Part shown: positions 8,445-17,046 of the stretch, one piece after another
Layout of the letters: the number at the start of each line of letters is the position of its first letter
Position numbering within the stretch: position 1 is the first letter of the stretch
DNA from: Marinitoga piezophila KA3
Lineage (GTDB): Bacteria; Thermotogota; Thermotogae; Petrotogales; Petrotogaceae
Assembly: GCF_000255135.1 (NCBI RefSeq)
Contig: NC_016751.1
Location: 806,001-870,000 of the forward strand
Length of the DNA: 64,000 bases
Direction of reading: 5' to 3'
Position numbers and translations under genes: made by a program
Notes under the pieces: model-generated
Seen by the model: only the letters and a program-made list of their open reading frames with translations
Told to the model about the DNA's origin: nothing
The model's database searches: none

Positions 8445-9278
8445 TTATTCCTCCGTATTGCAGTTTTTCTTAAAATAATCAAATGGAAGTTTTACCATTA
8501 CCGGCTGATTATTTTCAATAATCTGGAGGGTTACCTGTTTCAAGAATATATTTACTGTAATTACCCTTGCAGGAACATTGTCATATTCAATTGTTGTTCC
8601 TTCATTAGGAATACATTTTAATGATTCTTCATAAAAATCATTTTCATATGCAAGACAGCACATTAATCTTCCGCATCGTCCGGAAATTTTTGCTGTGTTT
8701 ATTAACATCTGCTGGGTCTTTGCCATTTCCATTTTTATTGAATCGAATTTCCTTAAAAACCTCGAACAACATGTCATTTGACCACATAAACCCATTGATC
8801 CAACCATTTTTACTTCATCTCTTATACCTATCTGCCTTAACTCTATCCTTGCCCTAAATTCCTTTGCAAGTTCTTTTACCAATTCTCTAAAATCCACTCT
8901 CGTATCTGAACCAAAATATACAATTACTTTTGAACGGTCAAATATATATCTCGCAGATAATACCCTCATTGGGAGCTGCAATTCTTTTACCTTTATTTCA
9001 GTAACCTCTTTTACCTTTCTTGCAAGTTTTTTATTTTCTTCATATATTTCCATATCTTCATCATTTAATCTTCTTAAAATAGTGGTAACTTCATATCCAA
9101 TTTCTTCAAAGGTTAATTCTTTAGGACCTAAAATTACCTTTCCAACATCAAGCCCCATTGAAGTATTTACCAATACTAAATCACCTATTTTTATATCTTC
9201 TCCGTTACTTGCATAATATAAAATAGGTGATAATTTTGTTATTTCAACCCCATATACTAAAGCCTTTAAATTTATCAT
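8445..9278 (-). CDS. ricT: PSP1-domain protein, RicT (YaaT) family
   Basis: A 277-residue protein of the PSP1/RicT family. In Bacillus, RicT joins RicA and RicF in an iron-sulphur complex that stimulates RNase Y cleavage and affects sporulation and competence. The conserved cysteines are visible: Cys165, Cys170, Cys171 (LCGQMTCC) and Cys202, Cys207, Cys208 (RCGRLMCC), with SGRCGRLMCCLAYE the family signature. The neighbours yaaR and holB are the same as in the Bacillus yaaR-holB-yaaT cluster. No RicA or RicF gene is in the window. Confidence 0.9.
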   Translation of the reverse strand: MINLKALVYGVEITKLSPILYYASNGEDIKIGDLVLVNTSMGLDVGKVILGPKELTFEEIGYEVTTILRRLNDEDMEIYEENKKLARKVKEVTEIKVKELQLPMRVLSARYIFDRSKVIVYFGSDTRVDFRELVKELAKEFRARIELRQIGIRDEVKMVGSMGLCGQMTCCSRFLRKFDSIKMEMAKTQQMLINTAKISGRCGRLMCCLAYENDFYEESLKCIPNEGTTIEYDNVPARVITVNIFLKQVTLQIIENNQPVMVKLPFDYFKKNCNTEE

Positions 9279-9281
9279 TAT

Positions 9282-10274
9282 CTATTCCTCCTTATCTGAA
9301 AAGAAAGCATGCAAAAACCTGAAAAACATCGTTGTTATAACTAAATCAAAGTTTAAATTTGATATATTTAAACGAGTAAGGTTATCACACCATTTAATGT
9401 TTTCATATATGTTTTCAAAGTTTAGTTTGAAATTTGAAAATCCAAAAAACTCATACATTTTTAACGAAGAAAATTCTTTCCAATAGCTGGAAAGTCTATA
9501 TACATATGCATCATGATATAGTGAAAGAAATAATCTGGCAAATAGTTTTATTGTATCTAATTTATTTGCTATAGAATTCTTTTTTGATATTATTTTATCA
9601 ATTACACTTTGAATTTCTATTAAGTCCAGATTTTCAAATCTTTTTATCAATTCAAAAAAAGCTTCGTATTTTAATAATTCCTTTTCTGTATCTTCATCTT
9701 CACTAAGAATTATTTCAACAAGTTCAAGATTTTTTAATCCCTTCAAAGAGTTTATCATTTCAATTAATTTACTTTCATTATCTATATTATCAAAAATATA
9801 TTTCGCCAATTTATAATTACTATTTATAGAATAAGAAAATTCTATATATATTTTTTCATTTTTTTCTTTTATTTTTTTTCCTATATCTGAATTTGGAATG
9901 AGTATTTTATATAATCTACTTCTAATTGTTGGTAATAAATTATACCATTTTGTTGTTGTTGAAAGCATCACTGCAAATGTTGGCGGTTCTTCGAGAATTT
10001 TTAATATCGCATTTGCTGCCTGTTGATTCATTTTGTCAATTTCATGTATAACAACTAATTTATATGAAGAAAAATTTGGTTTATATTCAAGAAATTCCTG
10101 CATTTTCCTTATATCATCAATCTTTATATTTCCTTTTTCAGGAAATATTTCATATACATCGTTTATGTTAATCTCTTTTTTTACTTCATTTACTATTTTA
10201 TATAAGTAATTAATATCACCATTGACAAAACACAAAGAACTTCCTGAAAATGTATTAAGTGACTTTATTTTAAT
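9282..10274 (-). CDS. holB: DNA polymerase III delta-prime subunit (HolB), probable ATT start
   Basis: About 330 residues, the clamp-loader delta-prime subunit. Seen are HEIDKMNQQAANAILKILEE (helicase-like motif) and LLPTIRSRL (sensor/SRC region). The P-loop is degenerate, as expected for delta-prime. No ATG, GTG or TTG with a usable ribosome site exists. The GTG at 10283 lies inside the GAGGTG Shine-Dalgarno itself, and the ATG at 10322 has no site. GAGGTG is spaced six bases from an ATT at 10274, which would give a typical (M)KIKSLNTF start. The upstream yaaR stop overlaps this site. Confidence 0.82.
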   Translation of the reverse strand: MKIKSLNTFSGSSLCFVNGDINYLYKIVNEVKKEININDVYEIFPEKGNIKIDDIRKMQEFLEYKPNFSSYKLVVIHEIDKMNQQAANAILKILEEPPTFAVMLSTTTKWYNLLPTIRSRLYKILIPNSDIGKKIKEKNEKIYIEFSYSINSNYKLAKYIFDNIDNESKLIEMINSLKGLKNLELVEIILSEDEDTEKELLKYEAFFELIKRFENLDLIEIQSVIDKIISKKNSIANKLDTIKLFARLFLSLYHDAYVYRLSSYWKEFSSLKMYEFFGFSNFKLNFENIYENIKWCDNLTRLNISNLNFDLVITTMFFRFLHAFFSDKEE

Positions 10275-10284
10275 GTGTATCACC

Positions 10285-10746
10285 TCATTTATATAAATCA
10301 AGTAATAATCCATTAATGGCATCTATTTTTTTAGCATATACAAAAGCTCCACTCTCATTTTTTAAAATTTTATCTGTTAATTCCTTTAATTCCTTATTTA
10401 CCTGATCCGCAACAACATAAAAATTTTTCTCTCTAAAATTTAACTTCGATTCTAATTTATATAAATTTTTTTCTATCTTTTTCAAAAAGTCTTTGACGCT
10501 TTTTTTATATTTTTCAAGATTCCTTTCAACTGGAGACCTTTTAAACTCTGCACCATATTCTTCTATTTTTTCAAGCAATTTTTCAAGATCCTTTTTTATT
10601 ATATCCGCTTCATTTAAATCAAGAATTTCAGAAAAAGTTGTCTTTCTTTTTCGAGACGCTTTACTTTTTTTAGATGATTTTTTATTTTTTACCTTGCTAT
10701 TTTCGGATTTTTGAGCAGAACTTCCTGACATGGGGTTTATAAACAT
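10285..10746 (-). CDS. yaaR: YaaR family protein (DUF327)
   Basis: A 153-residue soluble protein with a very basic, low-complexity N-terminus (about residues 10-35, Lys/Ser/Arg-rich) and a helical body (EILDLNEADIIKKDLEKLLEKI, then long charged helices) ending ALNGLLLDLYK-like, matching the YaaR/DUF327 family that lies beside holB in Firmicutes and Thermotogae. The ATG at 10746 is chosen over the GTG at 10755 because the latter is part of the GGAGGTGG ribosome-binding site. Function is unknown. It is the first gene of the 12-gene operon. Confidence 0.8.
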   Translation of the reverse strand: MFINPMSGSSAQKSENSKVKNKKSSKKSKASRKRKTTFSEILDLNEADIIKKDLEKLLEKIEEYGAEFKRSPVERNLEKYKKSVKDFLKKIEKNLYKLESKLNFREKNFYVVADQVNKELKELTDKILKNESGAFVYAKKIDAINGLLLDLYK

Positions 10747-10772
10747 AACAGCCACCTCCCCCTTTACACATT

Positions 10773-10781
10773 ATTATACCA
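10773..10781 (-). promoter_or_regulatory. Extended -10 promoter of the yaaR-rdgB operon
   Basis: On the minus strand TGG directly precedes TATAAT (10773-10778), 26 bases before the yaaR start codon. No good -35 is spaced correctly (TTAGAC is only 12 nt upstream), so recognition would rely on the extended -10. Confidence 0.6.
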
Positions 10782-10830
10782 TATTAAGTTGTCTAATAAG
10801 TAAAAAGATTAATTTAAAAACTAATAATAA

Positions 10831-10864
10831 TTCAATAAAGGGGGACAACGCCCCCTTTATTGAA
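10831..10864 (-). terminator. Terminator after jag
   Basis: A perfect 14-bp stem (831-844 with 851-864 in this kilobase) with a 6-nt loop and a G5/C5 core lies just beyond the jag stop codon. The T-run on the minus strand is interrupted, so it may be partly leaky or serve mRNA stability. Confidence 0.75.
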
Positions 10865-10877
10865 TTTCATAACTTTA

Positions 10878-11528
10878 TTATGCTTTTATTTTTGACTTAA
10901 CGCTTTTTATTATTACTTTTCTATATGGCTCCAATCCAATAGATTCTGTTTCTAAATGAGGATATTTACTTCTTACATATTCATGAACAATTCTTCTTTC
11001 ATATGAAAACATCGGAGCTAATTCTATTTTGTCATTTGTTTCATTTAATCTTTTTACTGCATTATCAACTATTTCATATATTTTCTCTTTCTTTTTTCTC
11101 CTATATTCACCAACATCAAGATTTACATCTATCTTGGTTGAGGATAATCTATTCACAAAAATAGATAATATATGTTGCATAGCTCCTATAGTTCTTCCAT
11201 ACTTTCCAATTAATTTACCGAGTCCATCTCCTTCAAGCCTTACAAGAATATTTTTTCCCTGAAAGTTAATTGAATAATCAAAATCGCCGTCAAAGTTTTC
11301 GAGAATATCACCCAAAAACTCGTTTAACCTATTAATCATATACTTTTCATTCAAAAAAGCGTTAATAATAGCTGGTTTGTTTCCTATCCCAAGAAAACCT
11401 TTTTTTGGTTGTTGAATCACTTCAAAGTTAATTTCTTCAGGTGTAACACCAAAAAATTTTACCGCTTCTTCAAATGCTGCATCGATACTTTTCCCCTCAA
11501 AGTCCTTTTCTCGAATCTTAATATTCAT
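10878..11528 (-). CDS. jag: Jag/KhpB-type RNA-binding protein (Jag-N, KH, R3H)
   Basis: A 216-residue RNA-binding protein. An N-terminal Jag domain (about 1-50, with ...KGFLGIG near its end) is followed by a KH domain with GKLIGKYGRTIGAM and a C-terminal R3H domain (LAPMFSYERRIVHEYV). Orthologues (SpoIIIJ-associated protein, KhpB) bind many RNAs and affect cell shape. The start at 11528 has GGAGGTG upstream; an in-frame upstream start would overlap yidC heavily. It lies directly behind yidC, the conserved order. Confidence 0.92.
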   Translation of the reverse strand: MNIKIREKDFEGKSIDAAFEEAVKFFGVTPEEINFEVIQQPKKGFLGIGNKPAIINAFLNEKYMINRLNEFLGDILENFDGDFDYSINFQGKNILVRLEGDGLGKLIGKYGRTIGAMQHILSIFVNRLSSTKIDVNLDVGEYRRKKKEKIYEIVDNAVKRLNETNDKIELAPMFSYERRIVHEYVRSKYPHLETESIGLEPYRKVIIKSVKSKIKA

Positions 11529-11556
11529 TTTTAAAGAGCACCTCCTAATGCTAAAA

Positions 11557-12897
11557 CTATTTTGCTTTATATGGCTTTGGCCCAAGCCCAAAAAATTCCC
11601 TTACGGTTAAGCCTTTTATATTGTTCTTTTTATTTACGTAATATGTAATGAATACCTGTAATATAGCATTTGTTACCCAGTAAATGAATATTCCTGTTGG
11701 CAATCCTATAAATAAGAATGGGAATATTATCATCATAAATGCTGTGTTCCAGGCTGTTTTTCTATCTGTAGCTGATTGCAATGCATTAAAGAAGTATGCT
11801 GCAACACTAATTAAAACAAGCAAAATATTTTGTTTGAATCCACCCTGAGAAAGATCTGACCATATTAAGAACTGTGGATTATATGCAAATGTCCCCTGAT
11901 AATAATTAATTGCACCGTATAATATCCAGAATATTGGTAATTGTATAAACGCTGTTAAACAACCATCTGCTGGATTAATTTTGTGCTCTTTATACAATTC
12001 CATCAAAGCCTGTTGCTGTCTTTGAGGATCTTTATATTTTTTCTTTATCTTTTCAACTTCTGGTTGTAATCTTCTCATTTCTATCATAGATTTTGTCTGT
12101 CTATGATAAAGCGGGTATAACAATAACCTTATAACAAATGTAAAGATCATTATAGCCCAACCAAAGTTTCCTGTAAATTTGTATAGCCACCATAAGAATG
12201 TAACAAAACCATAATTTATATACCATAACCAGTTAATTGCTCCAACCTGTTTTGATAATTCCTTTATTCTATCGTATTTTTCAGGAAATACCTGTTTTAT
12301 AAATACATATTTCCTTGGTCCCATATATGCTTTAAATGTTTTGGAACCAGAAATCATTATGGAATTATTTTCTATTGGTATATCCTTTGAATCAAAAATG
12401 AAAATGGATTTTATTGGTTTCGCAAGATATGAGATCAATAATTCATTATCTACAGCCACTGTATTTGGATAAGAGATAGTAGGAATTATAACCTTTCCAT
12501 TTATATTTTTAAACGATACATCAAAATCATAATATGGTGAATTATAGAACTTATAACTTTTTTCTCCACCATTTTTAAATAAAAATGTAATTTCAACATA
12601 TTCTTTGTCTTTTCCTTCTGTAATTTTATATGACTCCGGTAATATTTCATTACCATTTTCATCTAAAATATCAAAACTGTCATTATAATATTTATAGATA
12701 TTTAAAAAAATTGTATTGCTTCTATTCTGTAAAATACTAAAATCCTTCATATGTCCGTTTAAATCAAAATTTACTTCATATAATCTCATTTGCAGTGAAA
12801 TCTCTGTAGCTTTTGTTGTTATTGTATATTCTGGCATTTGTGTAAATACAAAAATACTTAGGACCAAGAGTCCTATAATTAATAATGCTTTTTTCAA
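11557..12897 (-). CDS. yidC: Membrane protein insertase YidC
   Basis: A 446-residue insertase that places proteins into the inner membrane alone or with SecYEG. It has one N-terminal membrane helix (about 3-20), a periplasmic domain of roughly 190 residues as in Gram-negative YidC, and then the conserved membrane core (from [25 protein letters not shown] to the final helices). The start codon is TTG at 12897 with AAAGGGGTG upstream and overlaps yidD by 4 bp. The large periplasmic domain supports a diderm cell. Confidence 0.95.
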   Translation of the reverse strand: MKKALLIIGLLVLSIFVFTQMPEYTITTKATEISLQMRLYEVNFDLNGHMKDFSILQNRSNTIFLNIYKYYNDSFDILDENGNEILPESYKITEGKDKEYVEITFLFKNGGEKSYKFYNSPYYDFDVSFKNINGKVIIPTISYPNTVAVDNELLISYLAKPIKSIFIFDSKDIPIENNSIMISGSKTFKAYMGPRKYVFIKQVFPEKYDRIKELSKQVGAINWLWYINYGFVTFLWWLYKFTGNFGWAIMIFTFVIRLLLYPLYHRQTKSMIEMRRLQPEVEKIKKKYKDPQRQQQALMELYKEHKINPADGCLTAFIQLPIFWILYGAINYYQGTFAYNPQFLIWSDLSQGGFKQNILLVLISVAAYFFNALQSATDRKTAWNTAFMMIIFPFLFIGLPTGIFIYWVTNAILQVFITYYVNKKNNIKGLTVREFFGLGPKPYKAK

Positions 12898-13157
12898 TTT
12901 TTTGCACCCCTTTGTTTATTTTTATTATGTGGTATAAATACAAATTTTTCAGGAACTGGATCTATCCCGCCCTGGTGAAAAGGATTACACCTCAATATTC
13001 TCAATATTCCAAGATATAATCCTTTTAATGCTCCAAACCTCTCAATTGCTTCATATGTATATGTTGAACATGTTGGGTAATATATACATTTTGCCGGTTT
13101 ATAAGGCGAGATATATTTTTTATATATTTTAATCAGCCCTAAAAATATTCTTTTCAT
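12894..13157 (-). CDS. yidD: Membrane protein insertion efficiency factor YidD
   Basis: An 87-residue protein with the family motifs [31 protein letters not shown] and [14 protein letters not shown] broken here into their conserved parts (three Cys and the HQGG loop). It assists YidC-dependent insertion at the inner membrane. It overlaps rnpA and yidC by 4 bp each, the usual rnpA-yidD-yidC order. Confidence 0.94.
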   Translation of the reverse strand: MKRIFLGLIKIYKKYISPYKPAKCIYYPTCSTYTYEAIERFGALKGLYLGILRILRCNPFHQGGIDPVPEKFVFIPHNKNKQRGAKN

Positions 13158-13504
13158 TTTAAATTCTCCGCTATATCTAATAAAATATTTTTTATCTCCT
13201 CAAATGTTAAATTATCAAATTCTTTTGAAAGTGTCTTTCGTGGAAGGAATATAATATCAAATTCTTGTGGAAAGAGACTTTTATTTCTGCGATATATCTC
13301 TCTGATATATCTTTTTAATTTATTTCTTTTATGTGCTTTTCCAAATTTCCTTTTTATCGTTATTCCAATTCTGGAATAACCCAATTCATTTTTTAAATAA
13401 ACAACCACAAAATATTTGTTTACATGTCTCTTTCCACAAGAAAAAAGTTTGTCAAAGTCTCTTCTGAGATAGATTCTTTCAAATTTCTTAAATGTCTCTC
13501 CCAT
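13154..13504 (-). CDS. rnpA: Ribonuclease P protein component
   Basis: A 116-residue basic protein that binds the RNase P RNA and aids 5' maturation of tRNAs. Motifs seen are the FxxxF start ([12 protein letters not shown]), [21 protein letters not shown] (the RNR signature region) and a C-terminal amphipathic helix. It begins one base after the rpmH stop codon. Confidence 0.94.
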   Translation of the reverse strand: MGETFKKFERIYLRRDFDKLFSCGKRHVNKYFVVVYLKNELGYSRIGITIKRKFGKAHKRNKLKRYIREIYRRNKSLFPQEFDIIFLPRKTLSKEFDNLTFEEIKNILLDIAENLK

Positions 13505-13505
13505 A

Positions 13506-13640
13506 TTAAACAGCTAATCTTTTTCTTCCTTTAGCTCTTCTTCTTCTTAATACAGCTCTTCCACCTGGAGTTCTTGATCTTACGAGAAATCCATGTGTGT
13601 TCTTTCTTTTTCTTCTGGAAGGTTGATATGTTCTTTTCAT
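13506..13640 (-). CDS. rpmH: 50S ribosomal protein L34
   Basis: A 44-residue, very basic protein read on the minus strand: it starts [18 protein letters not shown] and ends KGRKRLAV, the universal L34 pattern. The start at 13640 is preceded by AAGGAGG. It is the first gene of the rpmH-rnpA-yidD-yidC-jag operon. Confidence 0.97.
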   Translation of the reverse strand: MKRTYQPSRRKRKNTHGFLVRSRTPGGRAVLRRRRAKGRKRLAV

Positions 13641-13684
13641 CTTCATGCCTCCTTATATATTTTTTTGATATTATACCTTCAATT

Positions 13685-13714
13685 ATTATACCTTTTAAAT
13701 GCTTTTTATGTCAA
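13685..13714 (-). promoter_or_regulatory. Promoter of rpmH operon
   Basis: On the minus strand a consensus TTGACA (13709-13714), an 18-nt spacer and a consensus TATAAT (13685-13690) lie 45 bases before rpmH. A second TATAAT-like box lies closer to the gene. Confidence 0.85.
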
Positions 13715-13778
13715 TAAACAAAGTTACAATTCCTTTTTTTTTAAGAAAAAATTCTAAATCATATAATAATTTTGTGTT

Positions 13779-15458
13779 TTATTTAATACTTTTTATCTGT
13801 TGCATCCTTAATTCAATTACCTGAAGTAATTTATAATATTCTTCATCGGTGATTTCTCCAACTCTAAAATCACAATGATAATATCCTGTAAAAATTTCCT
13901 GTTTATTTATAATTTCTCCTATTAAATTTACTTTTACGCTAAAAGCCTCAAAATTAATTACCATTTTTGTTTCAGCCATTGAGTCTATCTTTTCCTTTAA
14001 TGCATAAAAAACTATATTTTTATTTGAAATTGTCTCTATATGGGCTTTAAAAGCTTTTTCATTATCAAGTCTCCAGACATATTTATTTACAAATATTACT
14101 TTCTTTAAAGGTATTCCAATACCTGTTAAATTCCATTTTATAGAAACATTTTCATCATCTTTAACACTTCTATCTATTTTTGCAATATAACCCAATTTAT
14201 TTCTTCCAACAACCTTACACTTTGTATTTATAGGCATATTATTTACATAATACTCAAGATCAAAGTATTTGTCTATTGTTAAATATTCATTGGAGATATT
14301 TATTATATTACCGTTAACTTCTACTTCTTCTGTTGCAACATATAAAGTAATATAATCTTTTTTTGCATCTATTACCTTTGCTTCTACAAGAGTTTTTTGA
14401 TTATTTACATCAAGACTTAAATAAATATCTTTATATTTTAATGTATGTGTTTGATATAATCCTCCATAAAACTCCGGTATTATCTTTATAACTATATCAA
14501 CAACGTCTTTATCAAGTTTTCCTATTTTCGCCATATTACTTAATACCTTTATTGCTTCTTCCATACTTAGCGCTTTACGCCACGGCCTATTTGATAACAA
14601 AGCATCTGTAACCTCCGCCACAGCAAGAATTCTTGACAAAAATGGAATTTCATTATTCATTCTTTTATTATAACCACTTCCATCAAGAAATTCGTGGTGA
14701 AATTTGGCTATCTCAACATATTCAGAAAAATAGTCATTACCAGCAAAAAGAAAATCAAGTTTATATGTATGTTTTTTTACCTCTTCAATTTCAGATGGAG
14801 TTAATTTCCCGGATTTTTGTAATATGCTTTTAGGTATCCAGATTTCACCAAAATCATGTATTAAAGATGCATAAAATAATTTTTCAACATCTTTTTGATC
14901 AAGCTTTAAATTTTCAGCTATTAACAGGGATAATTCAGAAATCCTCAAAGAATGATAATATGTATATGCATCATGCGCTTTTAAAATATACAATAAAGAA
15001 TTTATATTTTGTTCAACAGCATATTCTTTTAAATAATCATCTTTAATATCCAATAATATAGATAAAATCTGTTTTGCATTTTCATTTATTATTTTTTTTA
15101 CATTCATAATGGCATTTTTGCCTTCTGCCTGATCAACTATAAAATAAATAAAGCCCAGATCTTTATTTCTAAACTTTATTAATTCTCCAATAGCAAAATA
15201 ATTTTCAATTCCTTCAAAAAAGTGTTTATTAATACTCTCCTCATACTTTACTATATTAAAATGCGATTCTTTAAATTTATCCTCAACCGAAAAATACATA
15301 TTTTCCATTGCAATATCATAATTCTTTAATTTAGAATCATAATATGAGATAATTTTAAATAAATTATCAGATAATTTGATTCCGAGAATAAATCTAAAAT
15401 CTTTTAAGGTTATTTTGGCAATAATCTGATTTAACTCTTTTAATACATTCTCAATCAT
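13779..15458 (-). CDS. HD-GYP-type phosphodiesterase with PilZ-like C-terminus
   Basis: A 559-residue cytoplasmic protein. The N-terminal 140 residues look GAF-like. The HD-GYP domain (about 155-330) has HD at 201-202, HHE at 254-256 and DGSGY at 259-263. It departs from consensus: HDFGE instead of HDxGK, and GYN instead of GYP. The last 220 residues are beta-rich and end DFRVGEITDEEYYKLLQVIE, like a YcgR/PilZ domain. HD-GYP domains degrade c-di-GMP (or cGAMP); a PilZ tail could sense the same nucleotide. It lies two bases after the LysM gene, in one operon. Confidence 0.8.
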   Translation of the reverse strand: MIENVLKELNQIIAKITLKDFRFILGIKLSDNLFKIISYYDSKLKNYDIAMENMYFSVEDKFKESHFNIVKYEESINKHFFEGIENYFAIGELIKFRNKDLGFIYFIVDQAEGKNAIMNVKKIINENAKQILSILLDIKDDYLKEYAVEQNINSLLYILKAHDAYTYYHSLRISELSLLIAENLKLDQKDVEKLFYASLIHDFGEIWIPKSILQKSGKLTPSEIEEVKKHTYKLDFLFAGNDYFSEYVEIAKFHHEFLDGSGYNKRMNNEIPFLSRILAVAEVTDALLSNRPWRKALSMEEAIKVLSNMAKIGKLDKDVVDIVIKIIPEFYGGLYQTHTLKYKDIYLSLDVNNQKTLVEAKVIDAKKDYITLYVATEEVEVNGNIINISNEYLTIDKYFDLEYYVNNMPINTKCKVVGRNKLGYIAKIDRSVKDDENVSIKWNLTGIGIPLKKVIFVNKYVWRLDNEKAFKAHIETISNKNIVFYALKEKIDSMAETKMVINFEAFSVKVNLIGEIINKQEIFTGYYHCDFRVGEITDEEYYKLLQVIELRMQQIKSIK

Positions 15459-15460
15459 AA

Positions 15461-16171
15461 CTATTCCCCTTTTAATTTTATATTATTGGCATTCCCCACA
15501 ATTATATACATATCCTTTTTAATAAGTTCTGGTTTTTTTAGATTATTTACTTTCAACAAATAATCTACAGAAACTCCAAAAATTCTTGAAATTTTATATA
15601 ACGTATCTCCTTCTTTAATTTTATAGTATATATAATCATCTTTTAAAATTGGTTTTTGATAGTATTTTTCAAAAACATTTTCATCTATAGCATAAAAATC
15701 CCTTGGATTTGTGTCTCTTATTATAAATGAAAAATCATTAAATCCTGACATATCTGTACTTTCTGAAGAAATTATTTCTCCATGTACAGAAATATTTTCA
15801 TATAAAATCAATATGGAAATATTGGAATTTCTTATTTCTTTCGAATATTTTTTCAAAACGTCATCTGTTTTCTGTATTACAAAACCATCCTTTTGTATTT
15901 CACGTTCTGTATTTATTATCCCCATAACAAATACCTCATTATTATTATAGAGATATTTAGTGTATGGCATATAATATTCTTTATCTTTATATATCAAATT
16001 AGCCACTAACAATGGCATATTATAATCAAAAAGGTTTTCATTAAAGGTTATATTATAAAAATTTTTATACGACGGAAGTTCATAATACCCTTCATTACTT
16101 TTCATAAAGGTAATCGAAAAAGAGAGTATAGAAAAAATTATCATTATTATTAAAATAACATACCTTCTCAT
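15461..16171 (-). CDS. LysM-domain envelope protein
   Basis: A 236-residue protein with an N-terminal signal or anchor helix (about residues 4-22), a central region without recognised domain, and a C-terminal LysM repeat (about 181-226: YKIKEGDTLYKISRIFGVSV...NNLKKPELIKKDMYI). LysM binds peptidoglycan, so the protein likely sits outside the inner membrane on the wall. It is cotranscribed with the HD-GYP gene, which hints at a link between c-di-GMP and the envelope, but only by position. Confidence 0.8.
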   Translation of the reverse strand: MRRYVILIIMIIFSILSFSITFMKSNEGYYELPSYKNFYNITFNENLFDYNMPLLVANLIYKDKEYYMPYTKYLYNNNEVFVMGIINTEREIQKDGFVIQKTDDVLKKYSKEIRNSNISILILYENISVHGEIISSESTDMSGFNDFSFIIRDTNPRDFYAIDENVFEKYYQKPILKDDYIYYKIKEGDTLYKISRIFGVSVDYLLKVNNLKKPELIKKDMYIIVGNANNIKLKGE

Positions 16172-16207
16172 TTAATTGCCTCCCATAAACATACTATTTC
16201 GAATTAT

Positions 16208-16216
16208 ATTATATCA
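16208..16216 (-). promoter_or_regulatory. Extended -10 promoter of LysM/HD-GYP operon
   Basis: On the minus strand TGATATAAT lies in the 53-bp gap between the Nif3-like gene and the LysM gene, 36 bases before the start codon. No clear -35 is seen. Confidence 0.5.
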
Positions 16217-16224
16217 TAATAAAA

Positions 16225-16962
16225 TTAAATTTCATTATATACATCAATAAAAATTGTTTCTAATCCGAATTTTTTTTCTAAAATTTCTCCAATTGCTTTT
16301 ACACCAAATGTTTCTGTTGTATAATGACCGGCATTTATATAGTTTATCCCTATTTCTTTTGCTATATCTCTGATATGTTCTTTTACCTCTCCTGTAATAA
16401 ATGTATCAACCTCTGTGTTTTCAAGTGCATCTATAATATATGATGCTCCACCGGAAATAATAGCTATTTTTCTTACATATTCCTTATTTTTATAAATAAA
16501 TAAATCTTTTCTTTGAAATACTTCCTCCATTTTTTCTTTGAATTCTGAAAATGGTATTTCTTTTTCATACTCGCCTATAACTCCATAATCAAATGGAATT
16601 ATATTTTTCAAATTCAATCTTTTAGCAATTTGTCCATTATTTCCATATTCAATATGCGAATCAAGAGGTAAATGATATCCCATTAAAGTCATATCGTTTT
16701 TTATAACCCATTCAACACGTTTTTTCAAATATCCTCTTAACTTAAAAAAGTTTTTTCCAAATATACCATGATGTACAAACATCATATCCGCATTTTCTTC
16801 AATAGCTTTTTCTATAAATTCAAGATTAAACGAAACACCTATTGCAACCTTTTTTACTTCACTTTTTCCTTCAATTTGAATTCCATTAAAACAAAAATCA
16901 TTAAATTTTTCAACTTCTAATAATTCATTTAAATATTTTTCTATCTCAAAAACATTTGCCAT
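16225..16962 (-). CDS. Nif3-like dinuclear metal-centre protein (DUF34/GTP cyclohydrolase I type 2 family)
   Basis: A 245-residue protein of the Nif3/YbgI family, which forms toroidal hexamers with two metals per subunit. Metal ligands are visible: His64-His65 (FVHHG), His96 and Asp100 (YHLPLD), and His212 with Glu216 (GHYTTE). The biological reaction is not settled for the family; metal delivery and hydrolase activities have been suggested. It stands between the msmK terminator and the LysM operon. Confidence 0.92.
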   Translation of the reverse strand: MANVFEIEKYLNELLEVEKFNDFCFNGIQIEGKSEVKKVAIGVSFNLEFIEKAIEENADMMFVHHGIFGKNFFKLRGYLKKRVEWVIKNDMTLMGYHLPLDSHIEYGNNGQIAKRLNLKNIIPFDYGVIGEYEKEIPFSEFKEKMEEVFQRKDLFIYKNKEYVRKIAIISGGASYIIDALENTEVDTFITGEVKEHIRDIAKEIGINYINAGHYTTETFGVKAIGEILEKKFGLETIFIDVYNEI

Positions 16963-17016
16963 TTTTATCCCTCCATCTTTTTATTTTATCATTTTATTTT
17001 TCCATATATGTTGAAA

Positions 17017-17038
17017 AATCCCCCGAAAACGGGGGATT
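17017..17038 (-). terminator. Terminator after the msmK-like gene
   Basis: A 9-bp stem (17017-17025 with 17030-17038) with five G-C pairs and a 4-nt loop is followed on the minus strand by five T. Confidence 0.88.
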
Positions 17039-17046
17039 AATTTATA

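Noticed and set aside
3487-8857. Plus-strand frames of 60-200 codons opposite the 12-gene operon
   Set aside because: All lie antisense to well-recognised genes and show no motifs or ribosome sites of their own.
13154-13640. Replication origin beside rpmH-rnpA
   Set aside because: The order rpmH-rnpA-yidD-yidC-jag often flanks oriC, but no dnaA gene or DnaA-box cluster was seen here.
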